A DNA stretch of 6,110 nucleotides from WRAI01 sp031549605 (GCA_031549605.1 JAVBPM010000049.1:1-6110), one strand, 5' to 3'; counted from the first letter of the stretch, positions 1 through 6,110 are shown. The notes: a model not told the origin generated them from the sequence alone. Program-made: numbers and translations.

Positions 1-1
1 C

Positions 2-190
2 GACACCAGCGCCCGCGCGTCGCTGACCGGCTTCCCCGACCACAAGCAGGTTCAGTCCTACGCCGTCGAGGCGCTGCAGTGGGCGGTCGCCAACAAGATT
101 ATCGGCGGCAGCAACGGCAAGCTCAACCCCAACGGCACGGCTACCCGTGCCGAGGTTGCCACCATGCTGGCCCGGTTCGTCAAGGGATAA
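2..190 (+). CDS. C-terminal end of an SLH-domain surface protein (partial)
   Basis: Only the last 62 codons and the TAA stop (188-190) lie in the window; the start is to the left. From fragment residue 11 the translation reads as one S-layer homology domain: FPD at 11-13, a central WAVANKIIGG at 27-36, LNPNG at 41-45 and the TRAE-type motif at 48-51, ending ATMLARFVKG before the stop. SLH domains usually come in threes at a terminus and bind pyruvylated secondary wall polymers, so this is probably the last SLH repeat of an extracellular protein anchored non-covalently to the wall. What the rest of the protein does cannot be seen. The next gene downstream carries the same kind of anchor, with a similar core (WAADKKIVGG at its residues 1902-1911), so the two may be paralogues or functional partners. 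A strong terminator follows 15 bp after the stop, which suggests separate transcription. Confidence 0.93.
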   Translation, partial: DTSARASLTGFPDHKQVQSYAVEALQWAVANKIIGGSNGKLNPNGTATRAEVATMLARFVKG

Positions 191-205
191 TACTCGCAGC
201 ACTCC

Positions 206-235
206 AAAGGCCACGCTGAAAAGCGTGGCCTTTTT
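206..235 (+). terminator. Rho-independent terminator after the SLH gene
   Basis: A perfect 12-bp inverted repeat, AAAGGCCACGCT (206-217) and AGCGTGGCCTTT (222-233), closes on a GAAA tetraloop (218-221). It runs into five T residues (231-235). Just downstream, GGCC-TTTT-GGCC (236-247) could form a second small hairpin or extend the T-rich tail. It lies 15 bp after the stop codon at 188-190 and before the next promoter, so it should end the upstream transcript. Confidence 0.93.
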
Positions 236-283
236 GGCCTTTTGGCCGACCTACTTTTTTCAGGCATTTTTACCAAATCCTTC

Positions 284-312
284 TTGTCTCGCCGCGCAAA
301 TAGTGTTATAGT
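284..312 (+). promoter_or_regulatory. Sigma-A-type promoter with extended -10
   Basis: A -35 box TTGTCT (284-289) and a -10 box TATAGT (307-312) are separated by exactly 17 bp. A TG at 304-305 makes an extended -10 (TGTTATAGT). Transcription would start near 318-320, giving a leader of about 25 nt before the ATG at 345. Each hexamer differs from consensus in only one or two positions. I see no clear operator or riboswitch; the leader is too short for one. The stretch 236-283 between terminator and promoter is T-rich and holds no recognisable gene. Confidence 0.8.
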
Positions 313-330
313 TTAGACAACAAACTCACG

Positions 331-336
331 AGGGGG
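331..336 (+). promoter_or_regulatory. Ribosome binding site of the giant surface protein
   Basis: AGGGGG lies 8 nt before ATG 345, a strong Shine-Dalgarno at good spacing. It fixes the start codon, which is immediately followed by a signal peptide. Confidence 0.9.
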
Positions 337-344
337 CACTTTAT

Positions 345-446
345 ATGAAACTAACCACTCGAGCCAAAACCGCCAAATTTCTGGCCATAGTTTTTTTCCT
401 CAGCCTCTGCCTTTCCGCGCCACTCGGTAGCCTCACAGCCAACGCG
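345..446 (+). other. Signal peptide (Sec type)
   Basis: Residues 1-34 show a basic N-region (K2, R6, K8, K11), a hydrophobic core around 12-23 (FLAIVFFLSLCL) and an ANA motif at 32-34, so signal peptidase I would cut between A34 and A35. C22 lies in the core, but the residue before it is Leu, so there is no proper lipobox. Confidence 0.92.
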
Positions 447-3400
447 GCGGGCACCATTGTCAGCTTTGACCCCGTTAACGTAGAGACGACATTGCGCGTG
501 GCGCCGAAGCTGCCGGCCACCGTCACTGCGCACTTTGACGACACCCATACCGAGGAGGTGGCGGTCACGTGGAACACGGACGGCAATACCTCTTATAACG
601 CCATGGGCAACTACCAAATCACCGGCACTGTCGCTGGCACAGCACAACAGCCCGTTGCCAACGTCAGCGTCGTCAACTGGGTCAAAGGCTCATCCGACGG
701 TCTGGTGCCCTACATCACAGAGCCGTTCGTCAAGCTGTTTGGCCCGACCCTTAGCGGTCCGAGTCAGGGCGACTACCTGAACGACCACACCGTGATACGC
801 GCGCTGGATGGCAGCTGGCATGTCTTGGGCATCACCAAAAAGGACGCCAGCAGACAAGAGTACTACATTGCGCACGGCAAGAGCGACACGCTGATTAATC
901 CCGGCGGATACGAAGAGCTGCCGCTAATCAGCTTCCCCACGCGCGACGTGCAGGCCTCGCACTGCTTTGAGCACGAGGGCGTTTACTATCTGTTTGACAG
1001 CGGCGCCGACGCCGGTTATCACATGGCGACGTCAACCGACCTGATGACCTGGACAGACATTCCCTCGCGTCTTCCCAGCGAGCCCTCGACTGGCGCGCCT
1101 AAAGAGTTTGTCATCGACGTCGAGCCGCATTTCCGTGACCCCTTTGTGCTCAAGGACGGCGATCGCTGGCTGATGTACACCACCGGCGGCTACCGCGCCA
1201 CGCCGACCAGCGGCGAGAAAGGCTCGGTTTCCGTCTACGAGTCAACCGACTTGTACAATTGGAGTTTTGTCACCCAAGCGCTGAAAACCGACGGCATTGT
1301 GCCGCAGGTGCAGTGGAGTACCTGCGAATCACCGCAGGTTGTCAAGCGCGGCGACTACTACTACTTATTTGTCACCATCACCAACTCCTCCAACGTTGCG
1401 ACCTATAACTCGACACTGGTGTTCCGCTCCAAAGACCCCACCCAGTTCGGTTACTACGACGGTTATCTGCGCAACACCAACAGCTGCGACTTGGTCACCG
1501 TGCTGCCTGTGCACGCACCCGAGGTTGTCGTTGACCCCGATTCGAGCAAAGAGTACATCACCACCTGTGGTTGGAAGCGCTGGGTACTGCACCCGGGCGC
1601 CATGTACGGCAACGGCATTGCCGAGCTGCGCTGGGAGCCGCAAAGCAGCTACGTCTCTCCGGCTACCGACGTATTGTTCCAGGACGACTTTGCCGAAACG
1701 ACCCGTCACATCCCGCAGGACTGGCCGACAGTCACCGGCGCCTGGATGCCCGAGCTGGGCAAAATGACCGGCAACTGCAGCGACCGCGGCCTGGCCGTTC
1801 GCAACGACATCACCGCCACCAACTTCACCTACGAGACCGATGTGACCATCGATCTGGCCGACGGCGCAGCGCGTCTGGCCTTCCGGCTGGACAATTCCTA
1901 CCACGGCTACGCCGCCGAAATTAAGGCCGGCTCCAACAGCGTATCGCTGCTCAGTCTAACCAGCCTTACCGGCGACAGCGTCATCAAAACGGCGCAGAAA
2001 GAGGTTAAGACCGGCCAGACCTACCATCTCAAGGTGGCCGCTTATGGCACCTCCATTAAAATCTACCTCGACGGCGCGCTGGTTGTCGACGCTGTTGACG
2101 CAACATACACCAGCGGCAAGTTCGGTTTGGGCGTCAACGCCACATCGCCGATGAACAAGCCAAGTACCTACGTGTGGTTTGACAACGTGAAGGCCAAGCC
2201 GCTCAGCGCCGCCGGTCCCGCCTCCTACCCTGTCGACACCGGCATCTATTCACAGGTGACGCCCACCGTCCTTGACATCGGCTCGCACAGCGGCGCTGTC
2301 ACCATTGAGTTTGACGCCACCATGATGATGAACCAGATCAACAACACCAGTCCCGCCGCCGCGTTTGGTCTGCTTAGCAGCGCAAACAACGTACCCGCCA
2401 CCTACGGCCTGGGCACCGCCGGTTCACTGTTCAGCACGTTCACGGAGATGGGCACTTACATCAATTCAATCAACGGCGCCGCCCTCACCTACGATGCCGC
2501 GGTGCTGCCGACGCTCAACCAGACCTATGCTGTCAAAATTGAAGCCAATGCCTCAACGCGCAAATACAGCGTCTGGTTCGACACCACGCAGATTGCCAGC
2601 AACTATAACTTCCCCGGCAGTGGCACCTCGCCGCTCAATCGCTTGGTCATCTGGGGCAAGGACGGCGACCGACGCATCAAAATTGAGAACCTGAAGGTCA
2701 ACGGCTCGGCGTACACCATGAAGAAGGCCATTCGATCCGTCAACGCCCTCACGGGACTCAACGCCATTGAAGGAACTCCGGCCAGCAAGCTCAAACTGCC
2801 GACCACGGTTTGTGTCATGCTCGACGACGGCACATGGACCAACACCGGCGTACAGTGGGACACCACAGGCTACTCCAGCGTGGGCGGCAGCCTCAATACG
2901 CTGAGTGGCGCTGTCACGTTGCCGCCGAACACAACCAACCCCGACAATGTCAAGGCATCCGTCACTGTCAAGGTCAAGACCGTGCCCAGCACGATGTCCT
3001 CTTCCAGTACACCCACAGTGCTGACCTTTGATCCCGTGTCGGGCATCGTCACCACCGAATTTGACCTGACGCTCAACGCCACAGCGCCCACGACCGACGA
3101 AGCGCTGGTTGGCATCATGAGCGGCGCCGCCGCCGACCCGGCCGTCTACAGCTCGGGCGACCTCAACGCGCTCGTCCGCGTTAAAACGGCTGTTGACGCC
3201 TACAACGTCAGCGTTTTCGGTGCCAATTCCATTACGTTGCAGACCGGCAAGCCGGTGCGCGTCAAGTTTGTCGCCGATACGGCCACCAAAACGTACAGCG
3301 TATGGATCAATGGAATACAGCTGTGCGAAAACTACGGCTTCAAAAACGCTTCCACCGGCACCGAGATTTCCCGTTTTGTTGTCATGAGCAAGGAAGACAA

Positions 3401-6110
3401 CAATAAGATCACGGTGCAAAACGTCACGGTCAACGGTGAGTTTGTCATGCAGCCGACACCGGCGGAAATGACAGCCGTGCCAACGCTTGAGGATATGATT
3501 GTGCCGTTCGGCACCGCAGCGGAAGACCTAAATTTGCCGGAAAGCATCAACGTCACACTGGCCAACCAGCTAGTGAAAACCGTCGGCATTGTGTGGGACA
3601 CCACCGGCTACATCCCGGGCACCATGGGCACCTACCCGCTAACGGGTACGCTGGTGCTGCCTGACGACGTGCTGAATGCAGCCGGACTTACGGCCGCCAT
3701 CACAGTGCGTGTCGATGTCGTTCACGATATCGTTGCTGTCACCAATCCCGCCGACAAAACTGTTGCCAATGCCACCAAGCCGTCCAAACTGGGACTGCCC
3801 GAGGCTGTGAGCGTCACACTGGACAACGATGCCGTTGCCCTTGTGCCGGTCGTTTGGAACACCGCCACCTACACAGCCTCGCCGGGTACGTACACGTTGC
3901 AGGGCACGTTGAACCCGCCGACCGGGCTGACCAACACCGGCAATCTGACTGCGTCTATTCAAGTGACGGTCAATACCGGGCTGCCCGGCGCACTGTACTC
4001 CACCACGATGCCGACCATTGTCAACGTCGGCTCTCACGCCGCCGACTTCACCTGTGAGTTCGACCTCACGCTGCTGATGGATCCGGCGGCGACCGCGCCC
4101 AGCCCCGAGGCGGCCATCGCCATGTACAACAGCGCTGCCGCCGCGCCGACCACCTACGGCTCCGGCGCATGCAGCCCCATGGTGACCGTAAAAACCGAGT
4201 TTAACGTGTGGAAGGATACCACGCTGACGTATGCCACAAGAGTAAACACGCAGCAAAATAAAACCTATCATGTCAAGCTGGTCGGCAATGCCGCGACGCG
4301 CGTTTACAACGTCTGGATTGACGGCGTTCGCATTACCTCGAACAGCGACTACAAATTCAAAAACACCGGCACCTCGCCCATTGACCGTTTCTGCGTCATG
4401 GGCAAGACGGTTGACGACCGCATTATGATCGAAAACCTCAAGGTCGACGACGTCTACTACACCGAGCCGGCGCTCGTAGACGCCGTCACACCGGTTATCA
4501 CCGCTCAGCCGACCACGGCAAACTACGAAAAAGACGCCACGCCCGCCGCGCTCAGCGTTGCGGCCAATGTCGCCGACGGCGGCGAACTGAGCTATCAGTG
4601 GTACAGCAATACCTCGTCGTCCACCACCAGTGGCACGCCGCTGACCGGCGAGACCAATAGCAGTTACACGCCGTCTACCGAGACCATCGGCAGCACCTAT
4701 TATTATGTAGTCGTCACCAACACCAACAACGCCGCCACCGGCACGAAGGTGGCTTCCGTCACCAGCGCCGCCGCCAGGATTACCATTACGCCGGTGCTGG
4801 TGGAGACCATCTCGGTTACCGGTTCCGCCAGCGTCGCTGTCGGTGCGCCGGCCACCTACACCGCCGACGTGCAACCCACCAATGCGTCGGACAAGACAAT
4901 TTTATGGGGCGTCATCAACGGCACCGGCAGCGCGACGATTACCACAGCAGGCGTGCTGACCGGCGTCACTGCCGGCACAGTCACGGTTACGGCGACTGCG
5001 CAGGACGGCAGCGATGTTGTCGGCACGAAGACGGTTACGATTACCGCCACTACGACGCCGGTTTCCACCATCACCGTCGCTGGCGCGGCCAGCGTCACCG
5101 CTGGCGCGACATCAACCTACACCGCCGACGTGCAGCCCGCCAACGCCACCGACAAGGCCGTCACCTGGTCTGTTGTCAACGGCACCGGCAGTGCGACGAT
5201 TACCACAGCAGGCGTGCTGACTGCCACCGGCGCCGGCACCGTCACGGTTACGGCGACCGCGCAGGACGGCAGCGGCGTCAGCGGCACTAAGACGGTCACG
5301 ATTACCGCCGCTCCGACGCTGGTTTCCACCATTACAGTATCGGGCGCGGCCAGGGTCACCGCCGGCACAACATCGACCTACACCGCCGACGTGCAGCCCG
5401 CCAACGCCGCCAACAAGGCGGTCACCTGGTCAGTCACCAACGGCACAGTCAAGGCGACGATTGACCAGAATGGCAAGCTGACCGCCACCGCCGCCGGTAC
5501 CGTCACCGTTAAGGCGACCGCCAAGGACGGCAGCAACGTCAGCGGCAGCAAAACGGTCACCATCACTGCCGCGGTAACCTACCCCAACAAGATCTACGTC
5601 ACCAAGAAAAGCTCGGGCACGGTCAAGTGCGTGCAGACCGGCAAGCAGGCTGTGTACACCTTCACCCCCGCCAGCGGCTACAAAGTCACCGGCGCGCGTG
5701 TCAACGGTACGGCGCTCAAGACGCTGACTGGCTATACCTTCACCGACTGCACCAAGGACGCGACGCTGGTTGTCGTCTTCGGCAAGACTGACGGCTCGGA
5801 TTTGGCCGTGTTTACCGACTCACAGAGCCACTGGGCCATTACCAACATCAACTACGTCGCCGCCAACGGCATCTTCGGCGGCACGTCGAAAACGACCTTC
5901 TCGCCCAATGCGCCGACGACGCGCGCTATGGTTGCCACGCTGCTCAGCCGCATCTACGGCGCAAATCTCAGCAGCTACACCAGCGACCCGTTTGTCGACG
6001 TCACCGACATTACCAACAAAGCCAACTGGTACGGCAAGCACGTCGCATGGGCGGCCGACAAGAAGATTGTCGGCGGTGTCGGCAACAGCAAGTTTGACCC
6101 CAACGGCTAC
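345..6110 (+). CDS. Giant SLH-anchored multidomain glycoside hydrolase-like surface protein (3' end missing)
   Basis: The frame from ATG 345 is open for 1922 codons to the window edge, without a stop. The start is supported by the AGGGGG site 8 nt upstream, the promoter and a signal peptide. Domains by residue: signal peptide 1-34; Big_4-like 38-111; GH32/GH43-type beta-propeller about 115-432; CBM66/LamG-like sandwich 444-619; module A 633-787; Big_4-like 795-879; module B 883-1031; Big_4-like 1037-1127 and 1129-1210; module C 1216-1372; Ig-like 1382-1482; three Big_2 repeats 1486-1743; InlB-B-like 1746-1813; SLH 1822-1872; SLH from 1883, cut off. The likely role is an extracellular enzyme that cleaves a glycan while held to the wall by SLH domains, with Ig-like domains as a stalk and sandwich domains for binding. 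The substrate is unknown. The composition is rich in Thr, Ala, Val, Asn and Gly and poor in Cys, as in secreted stalk proteins. It looks like a single-gene transcription unit at its 5' side. A third SLH and the stop are expected soon after 6110. The secretion, anchoring and overall domain types are well supported; enzymatic activity is inferred from motifs. Confidence 0.93.
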   Translation, partial: MKLTTRAKTAKFLAIVFFLSLCLSAPLGSLTANAAGTIVSFDPVNVETTLRVAPKLPATVTAHFDDTHTEEVAVTWNTDGNTSYNAMGNYQITGTVAGTAQQPVANVSVVNWVKGSSDGLVPYITEPFVKLFGPTLSGPSQGDYLNDHTVIRALDGSWHVLGITKKDASRQEYYIAHGKSDTLINPGGYEELPLISFPTRDVQASHCFEHEGVYYLFDSGADAGYHMATSTDLMTWTDIPSRLPSEPSTGAPKEFVIDVEPHFRDPFVLKDGDRWLMYTTGGYRATPTSGEKGSVSVYESTDLYNWSFVTQALKTDGIVPQVQWSTCESPQVVKRGDYYYLFVTITNSSNVATYNSTLVFRSKDPTQFGYYDGYLRNTNSCDLVTVLPVHAPEVVVDPDSSKEYITTCGWKRWVLHPGAMYGNGIAELRWEPQSSYVSPATDVLFQDDFAETTRHIPQDWPTVTGAWMPELGKMTGNCSDRGLAVRNDITATNFTYETDVTIDLADGAARLAFRLDNSYHGYAAEIKAGSNSVSLLSLTSLTGDSVIKTAQKEVKTGQTYHLKVAAYGTSIKIYLDGALVVDAVDATYTSGKFGLGVNATSPMNKPSTYVWFDNVKAKPLSAAGPASYPVDTGIYSQVTPTVLDIGSHSGAVTIEFDATMMMNQINNTSPAAAFGLLSSANNVPATYGLGTAGSLFSTFTEMGTYINSINGAALTYDAAVLPTLNQTYAVKIEANASTRKYSVWFDTTQIASNYNFPGSGTSPLNRLVIWGKDGDRRIKIENLKVNGSAYTMKKAIRSVNALTGLNAIEGTPASKLKLPTTVCVMLDDGTWTNTGVQWDTTGYSSVGGSLNTLSGAVTLPPNTTNPDNVKASVTVKVKTVPSTMSSSSTPTVLTFDPVSGIVTTEFDLTLNATAPTTDEALVGIMSGAAADPAVYSSGDLNALVRVKTAVDAYNVSVFGANSITLQTGKPVRVKFVADTATKTYSVWINGIQLCENYGFKNASTGTEISRFVVMSKEDNNKITVQNVTVNGEFVMQPTPAEMTAVPTLEDMIVPFGTAAEDLNLPESINVTLANQLVKTVGIVWDTTGYIPGTMGTYPLTGTLVLPDDVLNAAGLTAAITVRVDVVHDIVAVTNPADKTVANATKPSKLGLPEAVSVTLDNDAVALVPVVWNTATYTASPGTYTLQGTLNPPTGLTNTGNLTASIQVTVNTGLPGALYSTTMPTIVNVGSHAADFTCEFDLTLLMDPAATAPSPEAAIAMYNSAAAAPTTYGSGACSPMVTVKTEFNVWKDTTLTYATRVNTQQNKTYHVKLVGNAATRVYNVWIDGVRITSNSDYKFKNTGTSPIDRFCVMGKTVDDRIMIENLKVDDVYYTEPALVDAVTPVITAQPTTANYEKDATPAALSVAANVADGGELSYQWYSNTSSSTTSGTPLTGETNSSYTPSTETIGSTYYYVVVTNTNNAATGTKVASVTSAAARITITPVLVETISVTGSASVAVGAPATYTADVQPTNASDKTILWGVINGTGSATITTAGVLTGVTAGTVTVTATAQDGSDVVGTKTVTITATTTPVSTITVAGAASVTAGATSTYTADVQPANATDKAVTWSVVNGTGSATITTAGVLTATGAGTVTVTATAQDGSGVSGTKTVTITAAPTLVSTITVSGAARVTAGTTSTYTADVQPANAANKAVTWSVTNGTVKATIDQNGKLTATAAGTVTVKATAKDGSNVSGSKTVTITAAVTYPNKIYVTKKSSGTVKCVQTGKQAVYTFTPASGYKVTGARVNGTALKTLTGYTFTDCTKDATLVVVFGKTDGSDLAVFTDSQSHWAITNINYVAANGIFGGTSKTTFSPNAPTTRAMVATLLSRIYGANLSSYTSDPFVDVTDITNKANWYGKHVAWAADKKIVGGVGNSKFDPNGY
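456..677 (+). other. Big_4-like Ig domain 1 (residues 38-111)
   Basis: The segment follows the Big_4 pattern: a leading Pro/Leu strand (KLPATVTAHFDD), then VAVTWNT with W76, then a GNYQITGTVAG strand. The same layout (VxWDT...GTYxLxGT) recurs three times later, around W838, W1084 and W1171. Such domains are common next to glycosidase domains in Gram-positive surface enzymes, where they act as spacers or stabilise the neighbouring fold. Confidence 0.7.
687..1640 (+). other. GH32/GH43-type five-bladed beta-propeller glycosidase domain (residues about 115-432)
   Basis: Three acidic motifs typical of the GH32/GH43/GH68 propeller enzymes appear in order and at plausible spacing. NDHTVI carries D147, the probable nucleophile or base. 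HFRDPFVLKDGDRW carries D265, like the RDP motif of GH32. TCESPQVVKRGDYYYLF carries E328, the probable acid/base. Each is followed by the usual hydrophobic strand of a blade (WHVLGIT, WLMYTTG, YYLFVT). A further HAPEVVVDP motif (H390, E393) and CGW lie near the end, as I recall from GH32-like proteins. The first motif is NDH rather than the NDPNG of classical invertases, so this is a divergent member. Enzymatic fold is likely; the exact family and the substrate are not settled. Confidence 0.72.
1674..2201 (+). other. CBM66/LamG-like beta-sandwich domain (residues 444-619)
   Basis: It begins LFQDDFAE and ends VWFDNVKAK, the framing typical of concanavalin-like sandwich domains. In between are NFTYETDVTIDL, ARLAFRLDNSYHGYAAEI, QTYHLKVAAYGTSIKIYLDG and a YTSGKFGLGV strand. 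The order GYxxEI, TYxLKV, IKIYLDG, SGxFGL resembles the C-terminal module of levanases (CBM66) and DUF1080-type domains. Directly following a GH32/GH43-type catalytic domain, it is probably a glycan-binding module. Fructan binding is a guess from the CBM66 likeness. Confidence 0.6.
2241..2705 (+). repeat. Jelly-roll-like module A (residues 633-787)
   Basis: First of three related modules. It starts with TPTVLDIGSHSG then VTIEFDATMM, and its second half contains NQTYAVKIEANASTRKYSVW (W744), NYNFPGSGTSPLNRLVIWGK and DRRIKIENLKVNG. The strand pattern resembles the CBM66/LamG-like domain before it, so a lectin-like sandwich fold is likely. I do not recognise it as a named family. Confidence 0.65.
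2727..2981 (+). other. Big_4-like Ig domain 2 (residues 795-879)
   Basis: It has the pattern SKLKLPTTVCVMLDDGTW, then VQWDTTGY with W838, then a LSGAVTLPP strand and a final ASVTVKVK. WDTTGY is repeated exactly in domain 3, so these linkers are duplicates of each other. It is a spacer between modules A and B. Confidence 0.7.
2991..3437 (+). repeat. Jelly-roll-like module B (residues 883-1031)
   Basis: Second copy of the module. It has TPTVLTFDPVSG then VTTEFDLTLN, followed by KPVRVKFVADTATKTYSVW (W987), NYGFKNASTGTEISRFVVMSK and NKITVQNVTVNG. It is the most divergent copy: the GTSP of A and C reads GTEI here, and the RIxIENL of A and C reads KITVQNV. Confidence 0.65.
3453..3725 (+). other. 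Big_4-like Ig domain 3 (residues 1037-1127)
   Basis: The sequence DLNLPESINVTLANQ leads to VGIVWDTTGY (W1084), then GTYPLTGTLVLPDD and AAITVRVDV. This is the clearest Big_4-type domain of the protein. It sits in tandem with domain 4 between modules B and C. Confidence 0.75.
3729..3974 (+). other. Big_4-like Ig domain 4 (residues 1129-1210)
   Basis: It runs SKLGLPEAVSVTLDNDA, VPVVWNTATY (W1171), GTYTLQGTLNPP, ASIQVTVN, parallel to domain 3. The two adjoin directly, so the B-C spacing is one domain longer than the A-B spacing (337 against 243 residues between the module tryptophans). Confidence 0.72.
3990..4460 (+). repeat. Jelly-roll-like module C (residues 1216-1372)
   Basis: Third copy. 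It has MPTIVNVGSHAADFTCEFDLTLL, then NKTYHVKLVGNAATRVYNVW (W1324), FKNTGTSPIDRFCVMGK and DRIMIENLKVDD. It matches module A most closely (VGSH, GTSPxxR, RIxIENLKV). Confidence 0.65.
4488..4790 (+). other. Ig-like domain (residues 1382-1482)
   Basis: It starts TPVITAQPTTANYEKDATPA, followed by LSYQWYSNTSSS, SSYTPSTETIGSTYYYVVVT and a final SAAARITIT. The SYQWY...YTPST...YYxVVTN pattern is that of Ig-like surface domains found in many clostridial adhesins and enzymes. It is probably a stalk element. Confidence 0.75.
4800..5573 (+). repeat. Three tandem Big_2 Ig-like domains with a 261-bp period
   Basis: Units lie at 4800-5060 (87 codons), 5061-5321 (87 codons) and 5322-5573 (84 codons). Each follows the Big_2 pattern: V(S/E)TIxVxGAAxVxxG, TYTADVQPxNAxxK, (V/I)xWxVxNG, ATI...GxLT, then GTVTVxATAxDGS and (T/S)KTVTIT. 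At the DNA level, 29 bases starting at 4932 recur exactly at 5193, and 33 bases starting at 5115 recur exactly at 5376, both offset by 261. Units 1-2 and 2-3 have therefore been duplicated or homogenised recently. Big_2 domains act as a rigid stalk and sometimes as an adhesive surface. Confidence 0.92.
5580..5783 (+). other. InlB-B-repeat-like domain (residues 1746-1813)
   Basis: The core YTFTPASGYKVTGARVNGTA followed by LTGYTFTDCTKDATLVVVFG matches the usual (A)xGYxVxxVxVNG...YTFxxVxxDxTxxVxF pattern of InlB-B-type bacterial repeat domains. It sits just before the SLH anchor, a common place for this fold in clostridial surface proteins. Confidence 0.72.
5808..6110 (+). other. SLH domains 1 and 2 (second truncated by the window edge)
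   Basis: SLH 1 covers residues 1822-1872: VFTDSQSHWAITNINYVAAN, GIFGGT, FSPNAPTTRAMVATLLSRIYG, with a TRAM form of the TRAE motif. SLH 2 begins at 1883 with FVDVTD, WYGKHVAWAADKKIVGG and FDPNG, and is cut at 6110 before its TRAE motif. A third SLH is expected beyond the window. These domains bind the pyruvylated wall polymer and place the protein at the surface. Confidence 0.95.

Noticed and set aside
311..325. GTTT...AAAC pairing in the leader as an operator or riboswitch
   Set aside because: Only four bases pair and the leader is about 25 nt, too little to support a regulatory structure.
345..446. Lipoprotein signal peptide at C22
   Set aside because: The residues before the Cys are L-S-L, so the -1 position is Leu and not Gly, Ala or Ser; the ANA site at 32-34 fits signal peptidase I better.
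1297..1924. Overlapping open frames on both strands (156, 117 and 179 codons)
   Set aside because: All lie within the propeller and CBM66-like domains of the real gene in other frames, and their translations show Arg/Pro/Thr-rich shadow composition.
2553..3419. 288-codon open frame on the minus strand
   Set aside because: It is antisense to module A, Big_4 domain 2 and module B, with composition typical of a shadow frame and no recognised motif.
3639..4874. 411-codon open frame on the minus strand
   Set aside because: It lies entirely antisense to the conserved domains of the giant protein, has low-complexity Gly/Arg/Val-rich content, and no recognisable domain. It arises from strong G/C use at the third codon position.
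4856..5566. Three similar minus-strand open frames of 62-83 codons
   Set aside because: They repeat because the Big_2 units beneath them repeat; they are antisense shadows and not a small gene family.
4800..5573. Possible CRISPR-like or other DNA-level array
   Set aside because: The period is 261 bp, units are in frame and encode Big_2 domains, so the repetition is at the protein level.

Overview
The window looks like a stretch of a Gram-positive, probably clostridial (Bacillota), genome that encodes cell-surface proteins. The evidence is a consensus sigma-A promoter, a strong AGGGGG ribosome binding site, a Gram-positive-type signal peptide, and S-layer homology (SLH) domains at the C-terminal ends of two consecutive proteins. 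The sequence is GC-rich, with a strong preference for C or G at the third codon position. I cannot name the genus.

Layout. Positions 2-190 hold the last 62 codons of a gene whose product ends in an SLH domain. A perfect 12-bp hairpin terminator follows (206-233). A promoter with an extended -10 (284-312) and a ribosome binding site (331-336) then precede one very long gene on the + strand. It starts at ATG 345 and stays open, with no stop or frameshift, to the right edge at 6110. That is 1922 codons, and the C-terminus is missing.

The giant gene is a secreted, modular, surface-anchored carbohydrate-active protein. From the N-terminus it contains: a signal peptide; a Big_4-type Ig-like domain; a five-bladed beta-propeller glycosidase domain of the GH32/GH43 type, with candidate catalytic residues D147, D265 and E328; a CBM66/LamG-like beta-sandwich; a set of three related jelly-roll-like modules (A, B, C) separated by one and then two Big_4-like domains; another Ig-like domain; three tandem Big_2 domains with a 261-bp period; an InlB-B-repeat-like domain; and one complete plus one incomplete SLH domain. 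The likely picture is an enzyme held to the cell wall by SLH domains, with a long Ig-like stalk and several putative glycan-binding modules. The substrate is not determined; a fructan is only a hypothesis.

I see no RNA genes, mobile elements, CRISPR arrays or defence genes. Several long antisense and out-of-frame open frames, up to 411 codons, are by-products of the biased codon use. The most interesting object is the triplicated A/B/C module, which may be an undescribed carbohydrate-binding domain.
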